Assembly (NCBI GenBank): GCA_963971225.1
Contig: OZ020267.1
Span: forward strand, 97,763,648-97,827,647
Origin: Melieria omissa
Taxonomy: Eukaryota; Arthropoda; Insecta; Diptera; Ulidiidae
Direction: 5' to 3'
Length of the DNA: 64,000 bases
The stretch's first letter is position 1. Every line of letters starts with the position of its first letter. Shown in pieces: positions 36,721 to 49,197 of the stretch. The translations under genes and the position numbers were made by a program. The notes beneath the pieces were generated by a model. The model saw nothing but the letters and a program-made list of their open reading frames with translations. It was not told the origin of the DNA and made no database searches.

Positions 36721-38888
36721 TTAATTTAACTAATTTTTTCGACATTCAAAAATAAGTTAACTAATTTTTTGGAGCCGAAAGCCTTTGATGCTAGCGCTTA
36801 CATTTTTTTAAGAATAATTTATTATTGTACAAACTTTAATAATAATAATAATTTTTTAATTTAAATGGCAAAACGTTTTAATGTTCTAAGAAAAAACGTA
36901 ATAGAAAATAAATTGAACGAGTTCCTTATCAAGTTTTTAATTTTTACTTGCATAATTTAAATATTATAATATTTTTAGTTCAAAATAAATTGGCCAAGCT
37001 ACTTATCAAGTTTTTGATTTTCAAATTCCGATTTTACTTTTGACAGTAAATGACAAATTCTGCCCATTTCCACATATACAAAAATTCCATAATTTACACT
37101 TGAACGCCTCTAATCACTAAAACGCAAAAACCTTTGCATACTTTTAGCTGCATGCTCACACCATTCACCACGTGACCGCTAATCCACTTCAAGGCTGAAG
37201 CACAGTCATTGGAATTTATCGTTTGACAAAATATTTTGTTGCAAAAGTTTTGAGTGCTACCACAAAACTGGAAAACTTTTACAAAAATTGCATTTTGCAT
37301 ACTTTAAGGCGCTTTAATGGTCCAAATGCCTAACTGACTTGAGTCCGATTCATGCCAAACCAACCGCACGCTGACCTTCGCTCAAACTCAAATGTCAACT
37401 TTTACGTTCGAAAGTTTTATGCGCATAACTTTAGGCGATGGGCTGCTAAATTTGAAAATTTCCAACAATTTTCCCATAGATATTTATGTAAAAATGCAAA
37501 TGGAAAGGGCACACGAAAACAAACGAAAAAAATCGTTGCTTACTTTTGTTTTTGTCGCTGGTTAAATTGGAATACGTGAATAGCAAAGTTGCAAGTTGCG
37601 CGCGCGAGCGCTTTTAAGTATTTGCATAAATTTTAAAATTATTGTTGCATAATTTTTGGAGCACACAGCAGGCCAGTGCTCGTCGCCCAGGCAGGGAATA
37701 CGCCAACGGAAGTGCTCGGCAGTTTGACCGCTTAAGCGCCTAAGCTTATTAGCTTCCGCCATTGACACACACACACACGCACACAGAACACACATATGAA
37801 CTTTGCACAGCGCAACAGCAGCAGCGCCTGAAAGTATGGCAGCCCAAGCGAAGCGCCGCACGTCGCACATGCTGAACCGAAACTCAATTTTAATGCAACA
37901 ACTGTCAGTTTTAAGCATTGCATAAAATATTTTTGCACTTTATGTTGGCGCAATAACGAGAGAGAAACGGGACGACGGCAAAACGTGGGGTTGGCGGGCG
38001 AAAAGCGCTAAAGTCGATTCGGCAGGCAGCAGCGACAGGAAAGTATGCTGTCTGGGCTTCGGGTGGTGGCAGAAAAATTGCACAAAAATGCCAGAAAGAA
38101 TTGCAATACTCGAATACTGCCGTTGTTGTTGCTGTAGTGACTGTTGTTTGTCTTGTTTTCATAGCAACTTTTGCTGTTTGTACTATTGCTGCCTCAACGG
38201 CTGTTTAGGAGTAGTTTTGTTGCGTGCTGCACGCCTGCGACGCCCATCCGAGCGCCAGACAGCGCCAGCGCGAACGGCACAAAAAAGTAGAAGTGGGAAA
38301 AATTCCATTAAATTGCTTCCGCTTGGCAACACTTTATTAAAAAATCATAAGTTTTTGAATGTTGCACTTTAGTAGCGCAGCAAAGCGGACTAAAAGAGCG
38401 ACAAGAGCAAACAAAACAAGCGGAGAATCCACAAGGAAAAGCAGCCAGCGGGGCGGAGTGAAGAAGGACGCAAATTTAATGCAATGTGCACAAAAGGGAT
38501 TTGAAGACAGGTAGATGAAAAAAATTAAGTTTCACGATGGCAATTGTCCCGCACCAAGCGACAGCTGCCGGATTGTTGGGCGGACAGTTGTGCTAAGGCA
38601 ACGCTGTGTAATATTAAAAAATGGATGAAAATCTCCTAAGCGATTATGTTGCAGCGGCGACTAGCCGTGTGGCTGCGAAGTTAATGCAGAAAAGTGAATT
38701 TGCAAACGGCAAAAAAATGAAATAAGCTATTTTTTTGTGGTAATAAATAAGAAGAAATTATATACATTTGCCTAAAGGTAAATCGGCAAAAAATTGCACC
38801 GAATCTGAGGCTAAAGGAACCTTAATGGAAAATTGGGTTACCGACCTTTAAATATTAAATTTTTGCAACAAAAATGTATGTTATCCCA
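36721..38888. other. Non-coding intron sequence with motif relatives
   Basis: Four relatives of the 16-bp motif lie here: 37136-37149, 37297-37312 (GCATACTTTAAGGCGC), about 37423-37437, and 37824-37839 (GCGCCTGAAAGTATGG). The rest is mixed sequence with short CA and CAG runs and no supported exon. Confidence 0.55.
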
Positions 38889-39935
38889 TTCTATCTTATC
38901 CAATTCAATCCAATCCAATCCAATCCAATCCAATCCAATCCAATCCAATTCAATCCAATTCAATCCAATTCAATCCAATCCAATCCAATCCAATCCAATC
39001 CAATCCAATCCAATCCAATCCAATCCAATCCAATCCAATCCAATCCAATCCAATCCAATCCAATCCAATTTAATCCAATCCAATCCAATCCAATCCAATC
39101 CAATCCAATCCAATCCAATCCAATCCAATCCAATCCAATCCAATCCAATCCAATCCAATCCAATCCAATCCAATCCAATCCAATCCAATCCAATCCAATC
39201 CAATCCAATCCAATCCAATCCAATCCAATCCAATCCAATCCAATCCAATCCAATCCAATCCAATCCAATCCAATCCAATCCAATCCAATCCAATCCAATC
39301 CAATCCAATCCAATCCAATCCAATCCAATCCAATCCAATCCAATCCAATCCAATCCAATCCAATCCAATCCAATCCAATCCAATCCAATCCAATCCAATC
39401 CAATTCAATCCAATTCAATCCAATTCAATCCAATCCAATCCAATCCAATCCAATCCAATCCAATCCAATCCAATCCAATCCAATCCAATCCAATCCAATC
39501 CAATCCAATCCAATTTAATCCAATCCAATCCAATCCAATCCAATCCAATCCAATCCAATCCAATCCAATCCAATCCAATCCAATCCAATCCAATCCAATC
39601 CAATCCAATCCAATCCAATCCAATCCAATCCAATCCAATCCAATCCAATCCAATCCAATCCAATCCAATCCAATCCAATCCAATCCAATCCAATCCAATC
39701 CAATCCAATCCAATCCAATCCAATCCAATCCAATCCAATCCAATCCAATCCAATCCAATCCAATCCAATCCAATCCAATCCAATCCAATCCAATCCAATC
39801 CAATCCAATCCAATCCAATCCAATCCAATCCAATCCAATCCAATCCAATCCAATCCAATCCAATCCAATCCAATCCAATCCAATCCAATCCAATCCAATC
39901 CAATCCAATCCAATCCAATTCACTTCAATCCAATC
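38889..39935. repeat. (CCAAT)n array, about 1.05 kb
   Basis: Roughly 200 head-to-tail CCAAT pentamers with very few variants (TTCAA or TTTAA units near 38950-38970, 39070, 39405-39430 and 39515). The near-perfect homogeneity suggests recent expansion. Open frames through it (Asn-Pro-Ile-Gln-Ser forward, Trp-Ile-Gly-Leu-Asp reverse) exist only because the pentamer lacks stops. Confidence 0.98.
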
Positions 39936-40245
39936 TTATCCAATCCAAGTCTTTTTTATCCTATACTCATATCGTATCGTATCGTATCGTATCGTATCGT
40001 ATCGTATCGTATCGTATCGTATCATATCGTATCGTATCGTATCGTATCGTATCGTATCGTATCGTATCGTATCGTATCGTATCGTATCGTATCGTATCGT
40101 ATCGTATCGTATCGTATCGTATCGTATCGTATCGTATCGTATTGTATCGTATCGTATCGTATCGTATCGTATCGTATCGTATCGTATCGTATCGTATCGT
40201 ATCGTATCGTATCGCATCGTATCGTATCGTATCGTATTGTATCCT
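39936..40245. repeat. (ATCGT)n array adjoining the CCAAT array
   Basis: After a 35-bp joint of CTTAT/CCTAT-type pentamers, ATCGT repeats run from about 39969 to 40236 with single ATCAT, ATTGT and ATCGC variants. It then decays through CCTATCCTATCC. It is a different pentamer from its neighbour, with an abrupt change between the two. Confidence 0.97.
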
Positions 40246-41460
40246 ATCCTATCCTTCTCTGTCCTTTCCTTTTCTCCCGGATCCGTTTCCTTCTCTGTTC
40301 TTAATTTTTCATAAATAAAAATATTAACGTCAATCTTAATTCCATTCTGCTTCTTCTGTTGACCCCCAAAAGTCCGCCGAACACTTTTTCACGTCTGCGG
40401 CGACAGGCGTCACACGTAAAATGAGTGCATCGCGCCGCAAAGTCCCCAACAAGGATACGCGTCTATTCCCCACACAATTTCACAGCACCGACAATTGTCA
40501 TGAATTTTTTTAGCCACCCTCCCCCTCCCTTGACTGCAACTTTCACACGCTCTCTCAGTGTCTCAGTGGGTCTCTCGCTCTGAGTTGCTTGCAGACGTTT
40601 GTCATGTTGCTGCAACTGTCCCACACTGCTTGCACTTTACTTGTGCCTTGCTGGCTTGTTGTTGAATTTATGGCAACGGCAGCGAAAGGAAACGCCCAAC
40701 CCACACAAAAAAACCAAAACAACAGCACATAGAAATAACAACAACGACAATAAGCGCAAACAACAATCAAAAGTTGCCACAACGCGACAATGTGTTGCAT
40801 TGTGGCATTTTGCAGCAAGCGCGCAAAATTCCAACAACACGAAAAAACCAACAACTGTGCAGCATTGCATCGCTGTCGCGCGCACATCGCAGTCATTTTT
40901 ATTTATGAGGTGATTTTAATTATGCGATGGAGCACATAAATTCTATAATGCTGCAACACAAATGTGTCTCGCTGTGTTGGCGTTTCGACGTGTCTGTATG
41001 TATGTGTAAGAGTGAATGTATCAATGCAACTGTCGCTTAGACGACTGTCTGCTGCACCAGTCCTCTCTCGCTCTCTAGTCGCATGTCCAGCTGTCTGTCC
41101 GTTTCTCTGTCTGTCTGTCTATCTGTCTGCCCATCTCTCGCTCTTCTTGTCGGTTTACTGATCAGCCGCTTTGTCTTTGCCAGCTGTCTGCCGCTCGGGG
41201 ACTACGTTGCTCTGGCAGCTTCTTTTTAATTTGTATTCTCTTGTCCGGCACCACTGTTGCAGCCATTTGTATTTTTTACGACTGCTGCTGTCCATTGTTT
41301 TTGTTTTTATTGTTTTTCTCTATTATTCGTCATACAGTAAAAGGAAAGTGTTGTGCATCAGTTTTGTCCTTTTGCAGTCATAACTTAAAAGGCAAATTAA
41401 AGTCTGTTATGTTACTGAATTGAGGTCTGATTCAATTTTAGTTCAAAACTAAGTTTAGTC
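40246..41460. other. Non-coding region, CT/TCTG-rich
   Basis: CTCTCAGTGTCTCAGTGGGTCTCT (40550-40580) and TCTGTCTGTCTATCTGTCTG (near 41110) are simple repeats. Overlapping open frames on both strands are repeat-driven. No gene is supported. Confidence 0.6.
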
Positions 41461-42340
41461 TAAGTCCAGTATGAGTCTACTCTAGTCTAGTCTAGTCTAG
41501 TCTGAGTCTAGTCTGAGTCTAGTCTGAGTCTAGTCTGAGTCTAGTCTGAGTCTAGTCTGAGTCTAGTCTGAGTCTAGTCTGCGTCTAGTCTGAGTCTAGT
41601 CTGAGTCTAGTCTGAGTCTAGTCTGAGTCTAGTCTGAGTCTAGTCTGAGTCTAGTCTGAGTCTAGTCTGAGTCTAGTCTGAGTCTAGTCTGAGTCTAGTC
41701 TGAGTCTAGTCTGAGTCTAGTCTGAGTCTAGTCTAAGTCTAGTCTGAGTCTAGTCTGAGTCTAGTCTGAGTCTAGTCTGAGTCTAGTCTGAGTCTAGTCT
41801 GAGTCTAGTCTGAGTCTAGTCTGAGTCTAGTCTGCGTCTAGTCTGAGTCTAGTCTGAGTCTAGTCTGAGTCTAGTCTGAGTCTAGTCTGAGTCTAGTCTG
41901 AGTCTAGTCTGAGTCTAGTCTGAGTCTAGTCTGAGTCTAGTCTGAGTCTAGTCTAGTCTAGTCTAGTCTGAGTCTAGTCTGAGTCAAGTCTGAGTCAAGT
42001 CTGAGTCAAGTCTGAGTCAAGTCTGAGTCAAGTCTGAGTCAAGTCTGAGTCAAGTCTGAGTCAAGTCTGAGTCAAGTCTGAGTCAAGTCTGAGTCAAGTC
42101 TGAGTCAAGTCTGAGTCAAGTCTGAGTCAAGTCTGAGTCAAGTCTGAGTCAAGTCTGAGTCAAGTCTGAGTCAAGTCTGAGTCAAGTCTGAGTCAAGTCT
42201 GAGTCAAGTCTGAGTCAAGTCTGAGTCAAGTCTGAGTCAAGTCTGAGTCTAGTCTAGTCTAGTCTAGTCTAGTCTAGTCTAGTCTAGTCTAGTCTAGTCT
42301 AGTCTAGTCTAAATTCTAGTCTAGTCTGAGTCTATAAATC
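41461..42340. repeat. AGTCT/AGTCTGAGTCT array with a TGAGTCA block
   Basis: AGTCT pentamers at both ends enclose an 11-bp unit AGTCTGAGTCT (about 41500-41975), followed by a block in which the unit is AGTCTGAGTCA (41980-42240). In that block TGAGTCA occurs 24 times at exact 11-bp spacing (first start 41980, last 42233). The block structure suggests a point mutation in one unit followed by local amplification. Confidence 0.97.
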
Positions 42341-43928
42341 TTAGTTTATTGTTTTTATTCTTCGCTTCGCTTATATCTCCTTTTAATATTTTATACAATT
42401 TTTTAATTTTCGCTTTCTTGTCCTTTATGTCCTTTTATATTATTTCAATGGGCGCCTCGTTTTATTTTTATAACAAAAAACCATAATTAACCTTTTCCTG
42501 CTTCTCAAGCCTGCTTCTGTCTAACCTTATCCGTCTGGTTTTTCATCGCACACTTCAGACAAAAAAGCGCAAACGAAACTGCAGTAAACTGCAAAAGCCC
42601 AGAAGTGATTTGAGTGTGAATTACTTTGCCGTCTGCTCATCTTCATTTTATTTCTAAAATTATAAGAATGTCTGCAAGCAAAAATTTATATATCCTCCAT
42701 ATAGATTGTCTTGCGTTTTGTTTGCAACTTCAATTTGCGCTTCGTGAGGCATTTTGTATGTTTTTCGTTTCGAATTCTGGCTGCTCGTTGCAACTGCCAA
42801 CTGCCAACCGGGGACGCAGCGAAGTGACTGCAGCAGCTGCCGCATTCGAGTCCATGCATGTTGCAGTTTATATTCCCAGTACGTCATAACTACAGCGGCC
42901 ATAATACACATGCACACACACACATGCACATTTGTTTGCAATTGCCGTCACACCAACGCCAACACACAGGCACTGAGCTGGCTGTTGTTGTTGTAGTTGC
43001 TGCTGCTGCTGTTGCAAGGATTTATTTATGAGACGCGAGTGCAACATTTTTGCGAAATAGGAAAAGTTCATCTTTTTTCGCGGCAAGAAGAAGTGCACAA
43101 AAAAAGAAGAACAGAGGAAAAACTGAGTCGAAAAGCGAAAAGGCGTAAAATGCTTCAGGCAGCAGCGGCAGACAGCAGATAGCACCAAGTTGATGGGGGA
43201 CGAGGGGTTTGCAAAATGTTATCATTGGTTTGCAAAATGTTATCATTACATTGTTAGCGTGAAATTCTTTAACTTTCAGCTGCAGCGCGAAAAATATGAA
43301 GTGAAAATGATATAATGGAGTTTTCAATTTTTTATGATACGAACTGCGACAAGGGAATTGAAATGGCAGCAGCCAACTTAAATTGAAGTTGCAGCGCAAT
43401 TGGTGTGGCAAATAAAAACTACGAGCAGCAACAAAAAAAAAAACACAAAAATGCAATTTGAAATTTGTGAAAAATTTGTGAATAGTTTTTTTAAAGCAAT
43501 CAAATTTGGTGCAACGAAAGTTTAATGTTGTCAGCGATTTCTGCATTTTTGTAGAAATTTTAATTTAATTCTCAACTCAGCCTTTTCAAATCTTAATCTT
43601 AATCTCATCTTTATGATTTCTCATTCTCTGCTCCTTTTCTCTGTGAGCTTTGTTTCGACGTCTACTTTGCACTCTTTGGCCATTTTAATGTCAGAATTTA
43701 TTGTCTGCCTGTACTTTGCAATGACATTGCAGCATTGACACACATAAACATTCACAGCCACATGTACACACACACACACACACACATACATACAGTCTCG
43801 CTTACTAGCTGCATTGTAGCGACATTCCCGCGCGTACAGCACGAAAGTATGCTAAGATTTATTTTGTTTTTTCAACACGTCTGCCTTTGTTTTCTTCTTC
43901 TCGCCACCTACAGCGCTCCAGCTGCAGC
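42341..43928. other. Non-coding region, nothing recognised
   Basis: Contains CA runs (42912-42925, 43767-43787), a TTG/CTG run near 42980-43015, and a direct GGTTTGCAAAATGTTATCATT repeat at 43207-43248. Open frames on both strands are not splice-bounded. Confidence 0.6.
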
Positions 43929-44074
43929 CAGAGGCGCAGTCAAGGGGCACTTTTGTGTATTTAGCACCCCCTGACTTGGACCCAGAAGAAATTGTTTCGC
44001 TTAGTGTTAATTTTTTATAACTACTTAAACTTAAAAAAATAATAATTTTTCTAACATTACTAACTACGCCACTG
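43929..44074. mobile_element. Possible short hAT-like MITE
   Basis: The left edge CAGAGGCGCAGTCAAGGGGC and the right edge ACTAACTACGCCACTG are approximate inverted copies of a CAGTGGCGTAG-type terminus, 146 bp apart. No matching 8-bp target duplication is visible, so the insertion is old or the assignment is wrong. Confidence 0.35.
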
Positions 44075-44539
44075 TCTTCTGCTGCATCTATGCATTTCTC
44101 CTATGGTTCTTCAAGTTTGTCTTGCAATTCTGCCATTTTGTAGCATGCAACATTCGTGGCATAAAATTTTGCGATTAATTTGTAGCGACAACATTTTTGC
44201 TGAGTGTTGTTGTTTGTGTTGATTTTGCTGTTTATTTGCTAGTTTTGTTTGAGTTGCTATCGTTGAGGGAATACACATCAGCAACGACGACGACGACAGA
44301 AGCAACATTCAAGCGAGACAATTTGCAGATTTGTGCTCTTTGCAACAACAACAACAATTGCACTTATTGCAGTTAGTAGTACGAGTGAAGAGTGTTCCTT
44401 AGTTGTGCTGCAGCAATTAGCTGCAGATTTTTCTGCGTGCTCATCAAATTTTATTAAAATATCACACAATTTTTTTAGGAGCAAAGCAGTTGAAGGCCAA
44501 GAAACAGCAAGAATATTATAAAATATATTCATTTTTCAG

Positions 44540-44643
44540 TTCTCAGACCACACAGTGTGATGTGACATCAAATAGGGCACACCCTAATGTCTCGTTCGCC
44601 ACCCCCCACCCCCACCGCAATGACACAAGTGGGAGCGTGGCTG
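44540..44643 (+). other. Candidate plus-strand exon, 104 nt
   Basis: A strong acceptor (ATATTCATTTTTCAG) at 44525-44539 and a donor (GGCTG/GTAAGTG) at 44644 bound 104 nt. One frame stays open (starting SQTTQCDVTSN and ending RNDTSGSVAG). No partner exon was found on this strand, so it could be a chance pairing or an exon of an overlapping transcript. Confidence 0.3.
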
Positions 44644-44925
44644 GTAAGTGAAGCATTAGTGCATGAACACGCAACCCGAGAGAATCGATGATTGTAATGT
44701 GATGATGTGTCGCTGTCGTTGTTGCTGTTGCTGTTGTTGCCGCTGATGTCATTTACTGTTTGTCACAACTGCTGGCAACCGTGGCAAATGCTGATGTTGC
44801 AATTGCACTGTGCTGTTGTTGTTGTTGATTTTTACTGCAGTCGATATTCAACGTTTATAACGAGCACAGCAAACATGCGTAATGATATTTGCATTAAGTG
44901 GCAGTGAAGTATTCGATGCAACCGA

Positions 44926-46943
44926 GCGCCTAAAAGTATGTGAGTGCACATTTTAAGGCTCAGTAATCAAATATGGAAGAGAAGTGCAGTATTTAGCAAA
45001 CTTCTAATAGCAAACTTTCAACATATTTATATACAAAATTATGGCTTGAATATAAATATTTATGGTCTGAGCGCCTAAAACTTTGCTGTACTTTTGAGCT
45101 TTATTTAAAAAATGACTGGTTTGGGCAATAATTGTGTTTGAAAATAACGTTTCATGTCACAGCAATGCACAGTGAAAAGCCTAAAAATATGCTGAATTTT
45201 TAATTGCCAATGAAATAATACCATGAAAATAACTTGTTAGGTATTGCGTGTCAGAGGCCAAAATATTTTTTTAGAAATCGAACATAGAAAAATATAATTT
45301 GGTAGCCTACAAATATGCTACATTTTTAAGTGTCTATAAATAAATGCAATGAAAATAATTGTTTACCATCTTATGACACATGTAGTGAAAATATTTTGTT
45401 TTATTAAATTTAAGAATACAAAAATGTAATTTAAAAGCCCCAAAATATGCTAAATTTTTCATTTCCAATAAAAACAATGCTATGAAAACAGTCGTTTATG
45501 CATTGTGTGCCAGAGGTAGTTAAAATATTTTGTTTTTAATAAATGAAACATAGAACAATATAAATTAAATGCCCTAAAGTAGGCTACGATGTTTGCCTAC
45601 AATTTAAAATCTTATATTTTTGTAATAAAATTCACAATACATTTTCTAAATTTAATGAAAACATACATTTTATGCAAATTATATATTAATAGTGCCTAAA
45701 AGTATGCTGCAATCTATTCAGTTCCAATATAACCGCTCGTAAATTTGTTTGTGATGCAATTAATTTTGAAATGCAATGTTGGCAAATGTAAATAAAAAAT
45801 TAAAAAAAAAAATAATTTGGGAGCCTAAAACTATGCTTTTCGTTCTGATCACTTACAAAATGGCTGCATGTGAAATGTTTTGCAATTTATTTCTCAATGG
45901 TATATATCTGTCAATAATGTACACATACAAAATGGTTTAGATATTTATAAGCGCCTAAAAGTATGCTAAATTTTATAACTCTAACGTGGAACGACTTCTT
46001 ATGTTCAAATTTTTAGTACTGCATTTTAAAAGTTTTTAAATTTATTGTTCCATAAATTTCATTAGAAAAATATCAATTTAGCGTCCAAAAGTATGTCGCG
46101 TAGGTACAAATAAGAAATTAGTGAGTAGCTTCATATTACACTTGATAGAAAATCATTTAAACATACTGTAAATATGTATCTTAAATAATAGCTCAGCAAT
46201 GAATGAATTAAATATGAAGCTAAAAATTTTCATTTGGAGTGCCTCAAAGTATGCTGCACTTTTTAGTCATTTCAAAAATGACTTATTCTGACTGCTTCCA
46301 AAACATTTCAAAAATATATCACTTTGACTGTATTATCTACGAATGTCAATTTTAATTTTAACAAAAATATTTAAGCGCCTGAAAGTATGCAACTTTTTCT
46401 TGTTTTAATTTAAAAACCCCTTACAATGCACAATTTTTGAATTTTTAATGGTTTAAAAGTTTTTGTGTCACACATTTCCGTTGAATAAAACAAAGAACTT
46501 TTAATTAAGCGCCTAAAATTATGCCAAGACGTTTGATTACAGTATTGAAATTGGTATATTCATCAATTCAACTACGCAAACAATGCAGAATATAATATAT
46601 TTGGAAATATATATCCAATAAATATAAATTTGTGAGCGCCTCAAAGTATGCTACACTCTCTGACACCTATTTGAAAATTGCTGCTTTTCAGTATCACATG
46701 TACTGGTATGTCAAAGGTTTTGAAAGCATTATCTCTTCATAAACGTAAAGCTTTGTGTGCATATTTCCTTTAAAGGCCATAAAATATACTTTCCTAAAAG
46801 TATGCTACACCGTTGCAATTTTCAAATTACGCCCCATAAGCAATAATTGCAATCTGGCGTCTCAAGGGTTCTGTACAAATATACATTTTCAAATAAATAT
46901 AATGCTTTGAGATAGAACTTCGTTTTAAGGCCTAAAGCCATGC
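44926..46943 (+). repeat. Regular array of a 16-bp motif, GCGCCTAAAAGTATGC
   Basis: Sixteen copies, all in the same orientation, start at 44926, 45071, 45179, 45305, 45437, 45571, 45692, 45821, 45951 (exact), 46081, 46239, 46375, 46509, 46636, 46792 and 46929. Spacing is 108-158 bp (mean about 133). The motif is conserved at most positions and usually followed by CT or TG, while spacers are AT-rich and barely alignable. Variants include GCGCCTGAAAGTATGC, GCGCCTCAAAGTATGC and GAGCCTAAAACTATGC. This is either a very old satellite in which only this box survives, or a cluster of binding sites. Confidence 0.85.
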
Positions 46944-47917
46944 AGCATTTTGCAGTCGCAGCCTGCACGCTAAATTGTGTTGGCACTCATTAGCATAAAG
47001 TGAAATCCTTTTCCACAATCTCATAAAAGACAGCAACGGCACTCTCGACGCACGCTAATGAATGCTTTTTGCATTTTACCATTGCCGCTGCGCTGGCGAA
47101 CGTGCTTTGAAAATTTCCCCGCGCACACAGGCACACAATCACACATAAAGATACATAGTCAAGCTGAAAATGCTTCATTTGAACATTTCATGTCAATTAG
47201 CGCAACAAATGCGACTGTCGACTGTCGACTGGCTGACGACGACTAACGACACACTTAAATTAATTACCCCAGGCGCGCGTTCGGAATTTTATTGAATGGA
47301 AAATCAATGATGGCGAAATTTTTGCAATTCCATAATTAACTACAGTCAGCGCTAGTGGCGCCGATAAGTATGCACTAATTTACATTTAATGCAATCAATC
47401 AGGCTAACGTAAAAGAAAACAAAAAACCGAGCAAAAACAAACAAAACAAAATGAAATCAACTTGATAATTGAAATGGAAGACTCGACTCGACTTGAAGCG
47501 AAGCGAAAGTTTTGCTTTGTGGGTGAGTATTGGTTGGTAACGGCAAAAAGTATGCAATGATATGGTCGTATATTTTTTTAAGTAATGAGAAAAGTTTTCA
47601 ACGAGTGAGAGGTTAGCATACAAAGCTGCAGCAAATGACAAGAAAAAGACAAATGTTTGCAAGCAAAGTGAGGTCAATGGAGGCAGTGATTTGATGAGAA
47701 ACAATTTTCCTTTTTTTTAATTCGAGTGTTACACTGGTGGCGAAATGAATTGATGGCTATTTGAATGGCTTGGAAATCTGTGATTACAGGTAAGGAAAAT
47801 TGTTTACAAGCACTGAACGTAGATTGCATTGGGATCTGTTTGGCTTGGCATAATTTCAGGCGTAACTTTTGTTGAGAGGGAGTTTCATATTAAGTAATAG
47901 TATTGAAATAAACTTAC
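46944..47917. other. Intron sequence between the motif array and the 50-nt exon
   Basis: One further motif relative occurs at 47358-47373 (GCGCCGATAAGTATGC). A TTACAG/GTAAGG junction at about 47778-47789 (plus strand) looks like a zero-length exon but lacks a pyrimidine tract. No gene is called. Confidence 0.5.
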
Positions 47918-47967
47918 ATCTCACCGTAAATGCACTTCCAGTACACGTACATAATCAGACCTATCAG
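47918..47967 (-). CDS. 50-nt exon of the predicted small membrane protein
   Basis: On the minus strand the acceptor is preceded by a long pyrimidine tract (TTTTTCTTCTCTTTTCAG). The exon ends at GAT/GTAAGTT. Of the three frames only one is open, giving LIGLIMYVYWKCIYGE plus two bases. The hydrophobic run followed by W, K and C is what one expects at the inner end of a membrane helix. It joins the upstream exon in phase 0 and the terminal exon in phase 2. This is the best-supported coding piece in the window. Confidence 0.7.
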
Positions 47968-49197
47968 CTGAAAAGAGAAGAAAAAGCCAAAAATTGTATT
48001 AGGAAAATTTTTCATTCTCATTGACTGAATAAATGTAATTAATTTAGTAAAATTTTTCCATATTATTTTATAGTTAAATAAGGTGCGCGAAAACTTGCTG
48101 CTGTACTTGAACTAGCAATGCAAACATATTGCTTCAAGTGCTGGCCTGTTAAAAATCTGAAAAGCTCACGATTCGAACCATTGAAGAGATCAAAGTGTGG
48201 CATCAATTGAGGCATGCAAAATGTAAACTGCAATGGCTGTCAAGTGGCAACAAGAACAACAAAACGTCAAACAGACAGACAGCCATAAAGTGTGTGTGTG
48301 TGTGTGCATAGGGAGAAGTTGAACGAAAAGCCAACGATGCAAAGCCGACCACCGCAACACTTTTATGCAGCCAACAGTTCGAAGCCACGGACGCTTCATG
48401 GATTTTTAATTAATTTACAGCTAGTGGCGCAAGAAAAAATAAAAATAAAAAATCGTAAAAAGGATATCAAAGAACGTAAAAAAATATAAAAATAAAGAAA
48501 AAGAGAGAAAGAATACAAATAAACAAAATAAATTTGGAGAGGAAGCAGCAATGAAACTGTCAGAAAAAATTCGAAAAGAAAAAATAAGAAAAAATTAAAA
48601 AACAAAAAGCAGCACTCTCGCCATAAATCAAACGCAATTTAAAGTGAAAAACAAAAACAAAACAGTGCCAATGCCCACATGTAGCATACACGTAGACGAA
48701 GCAGGGCGCTGCGGCCAAAGCGTTCGAAATTGGCTGTGCTCCTCTTGACTTTGCTGTCCTTAAACGAAACACAAAGTAGAGCAAAAGGAAGAATGAAAAG
48801 CAAAGACAAACCAAAGGTTAAGGGAAAAAATACGATATGAACGAAACTCGTTAAAAATCAAAGTGAATGAAATGAAGCGCCCACAGAGTGCGTAAAATTT
48901 CGTTACACCAAAAGATACGCAAGACTGGATTGAATCGAAAGCATAGTAAACTGAAGCATACAGCATGGCGCTGCAAGAGACTTAAATCAACAATAAGCCT
49001 GACAGAGCACTAAAGATTACAAAAACAAAAAAACACTCAGGACGAACCGCAACATAAACGGCGCTAACGAACTCAAAGGCTCAACGCAAAAGATTTTCCG
49101 TATGAGTGATGTTTTTTTTGATGCCAAATAAATAACAACAACATCAAATTATTGGTGAAAGAGAACACAGTAAAAAACAACAACATTTAACGCTTAC
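47968..49197. other. Intron sequence between predicted exons 2 and 3
   Basis: A-rich on the plus strand (48420-48600), with a TG run at 48290-48304 and no supported exon. A thymine-rich minus-strand frame near 48560-48814 is compositional. Confidence 0.5.

Noticed and set aside
38833..40314. A 493-codon forward frame and several long reverse frames over the CCAAT/ATCGT arrays
   Set aside because: They exist only because the pentamer units contain no stop in those frames. The peptide is a pure five-residue repeat with no gene context.
47778..47790. TTACAG/GTAAGG as a recursive splice (ratchet) site
   Set aside because: It lacks the long pyrimidine tract typical of fly ratchet points and lies on the strand opposite the predicted gene.
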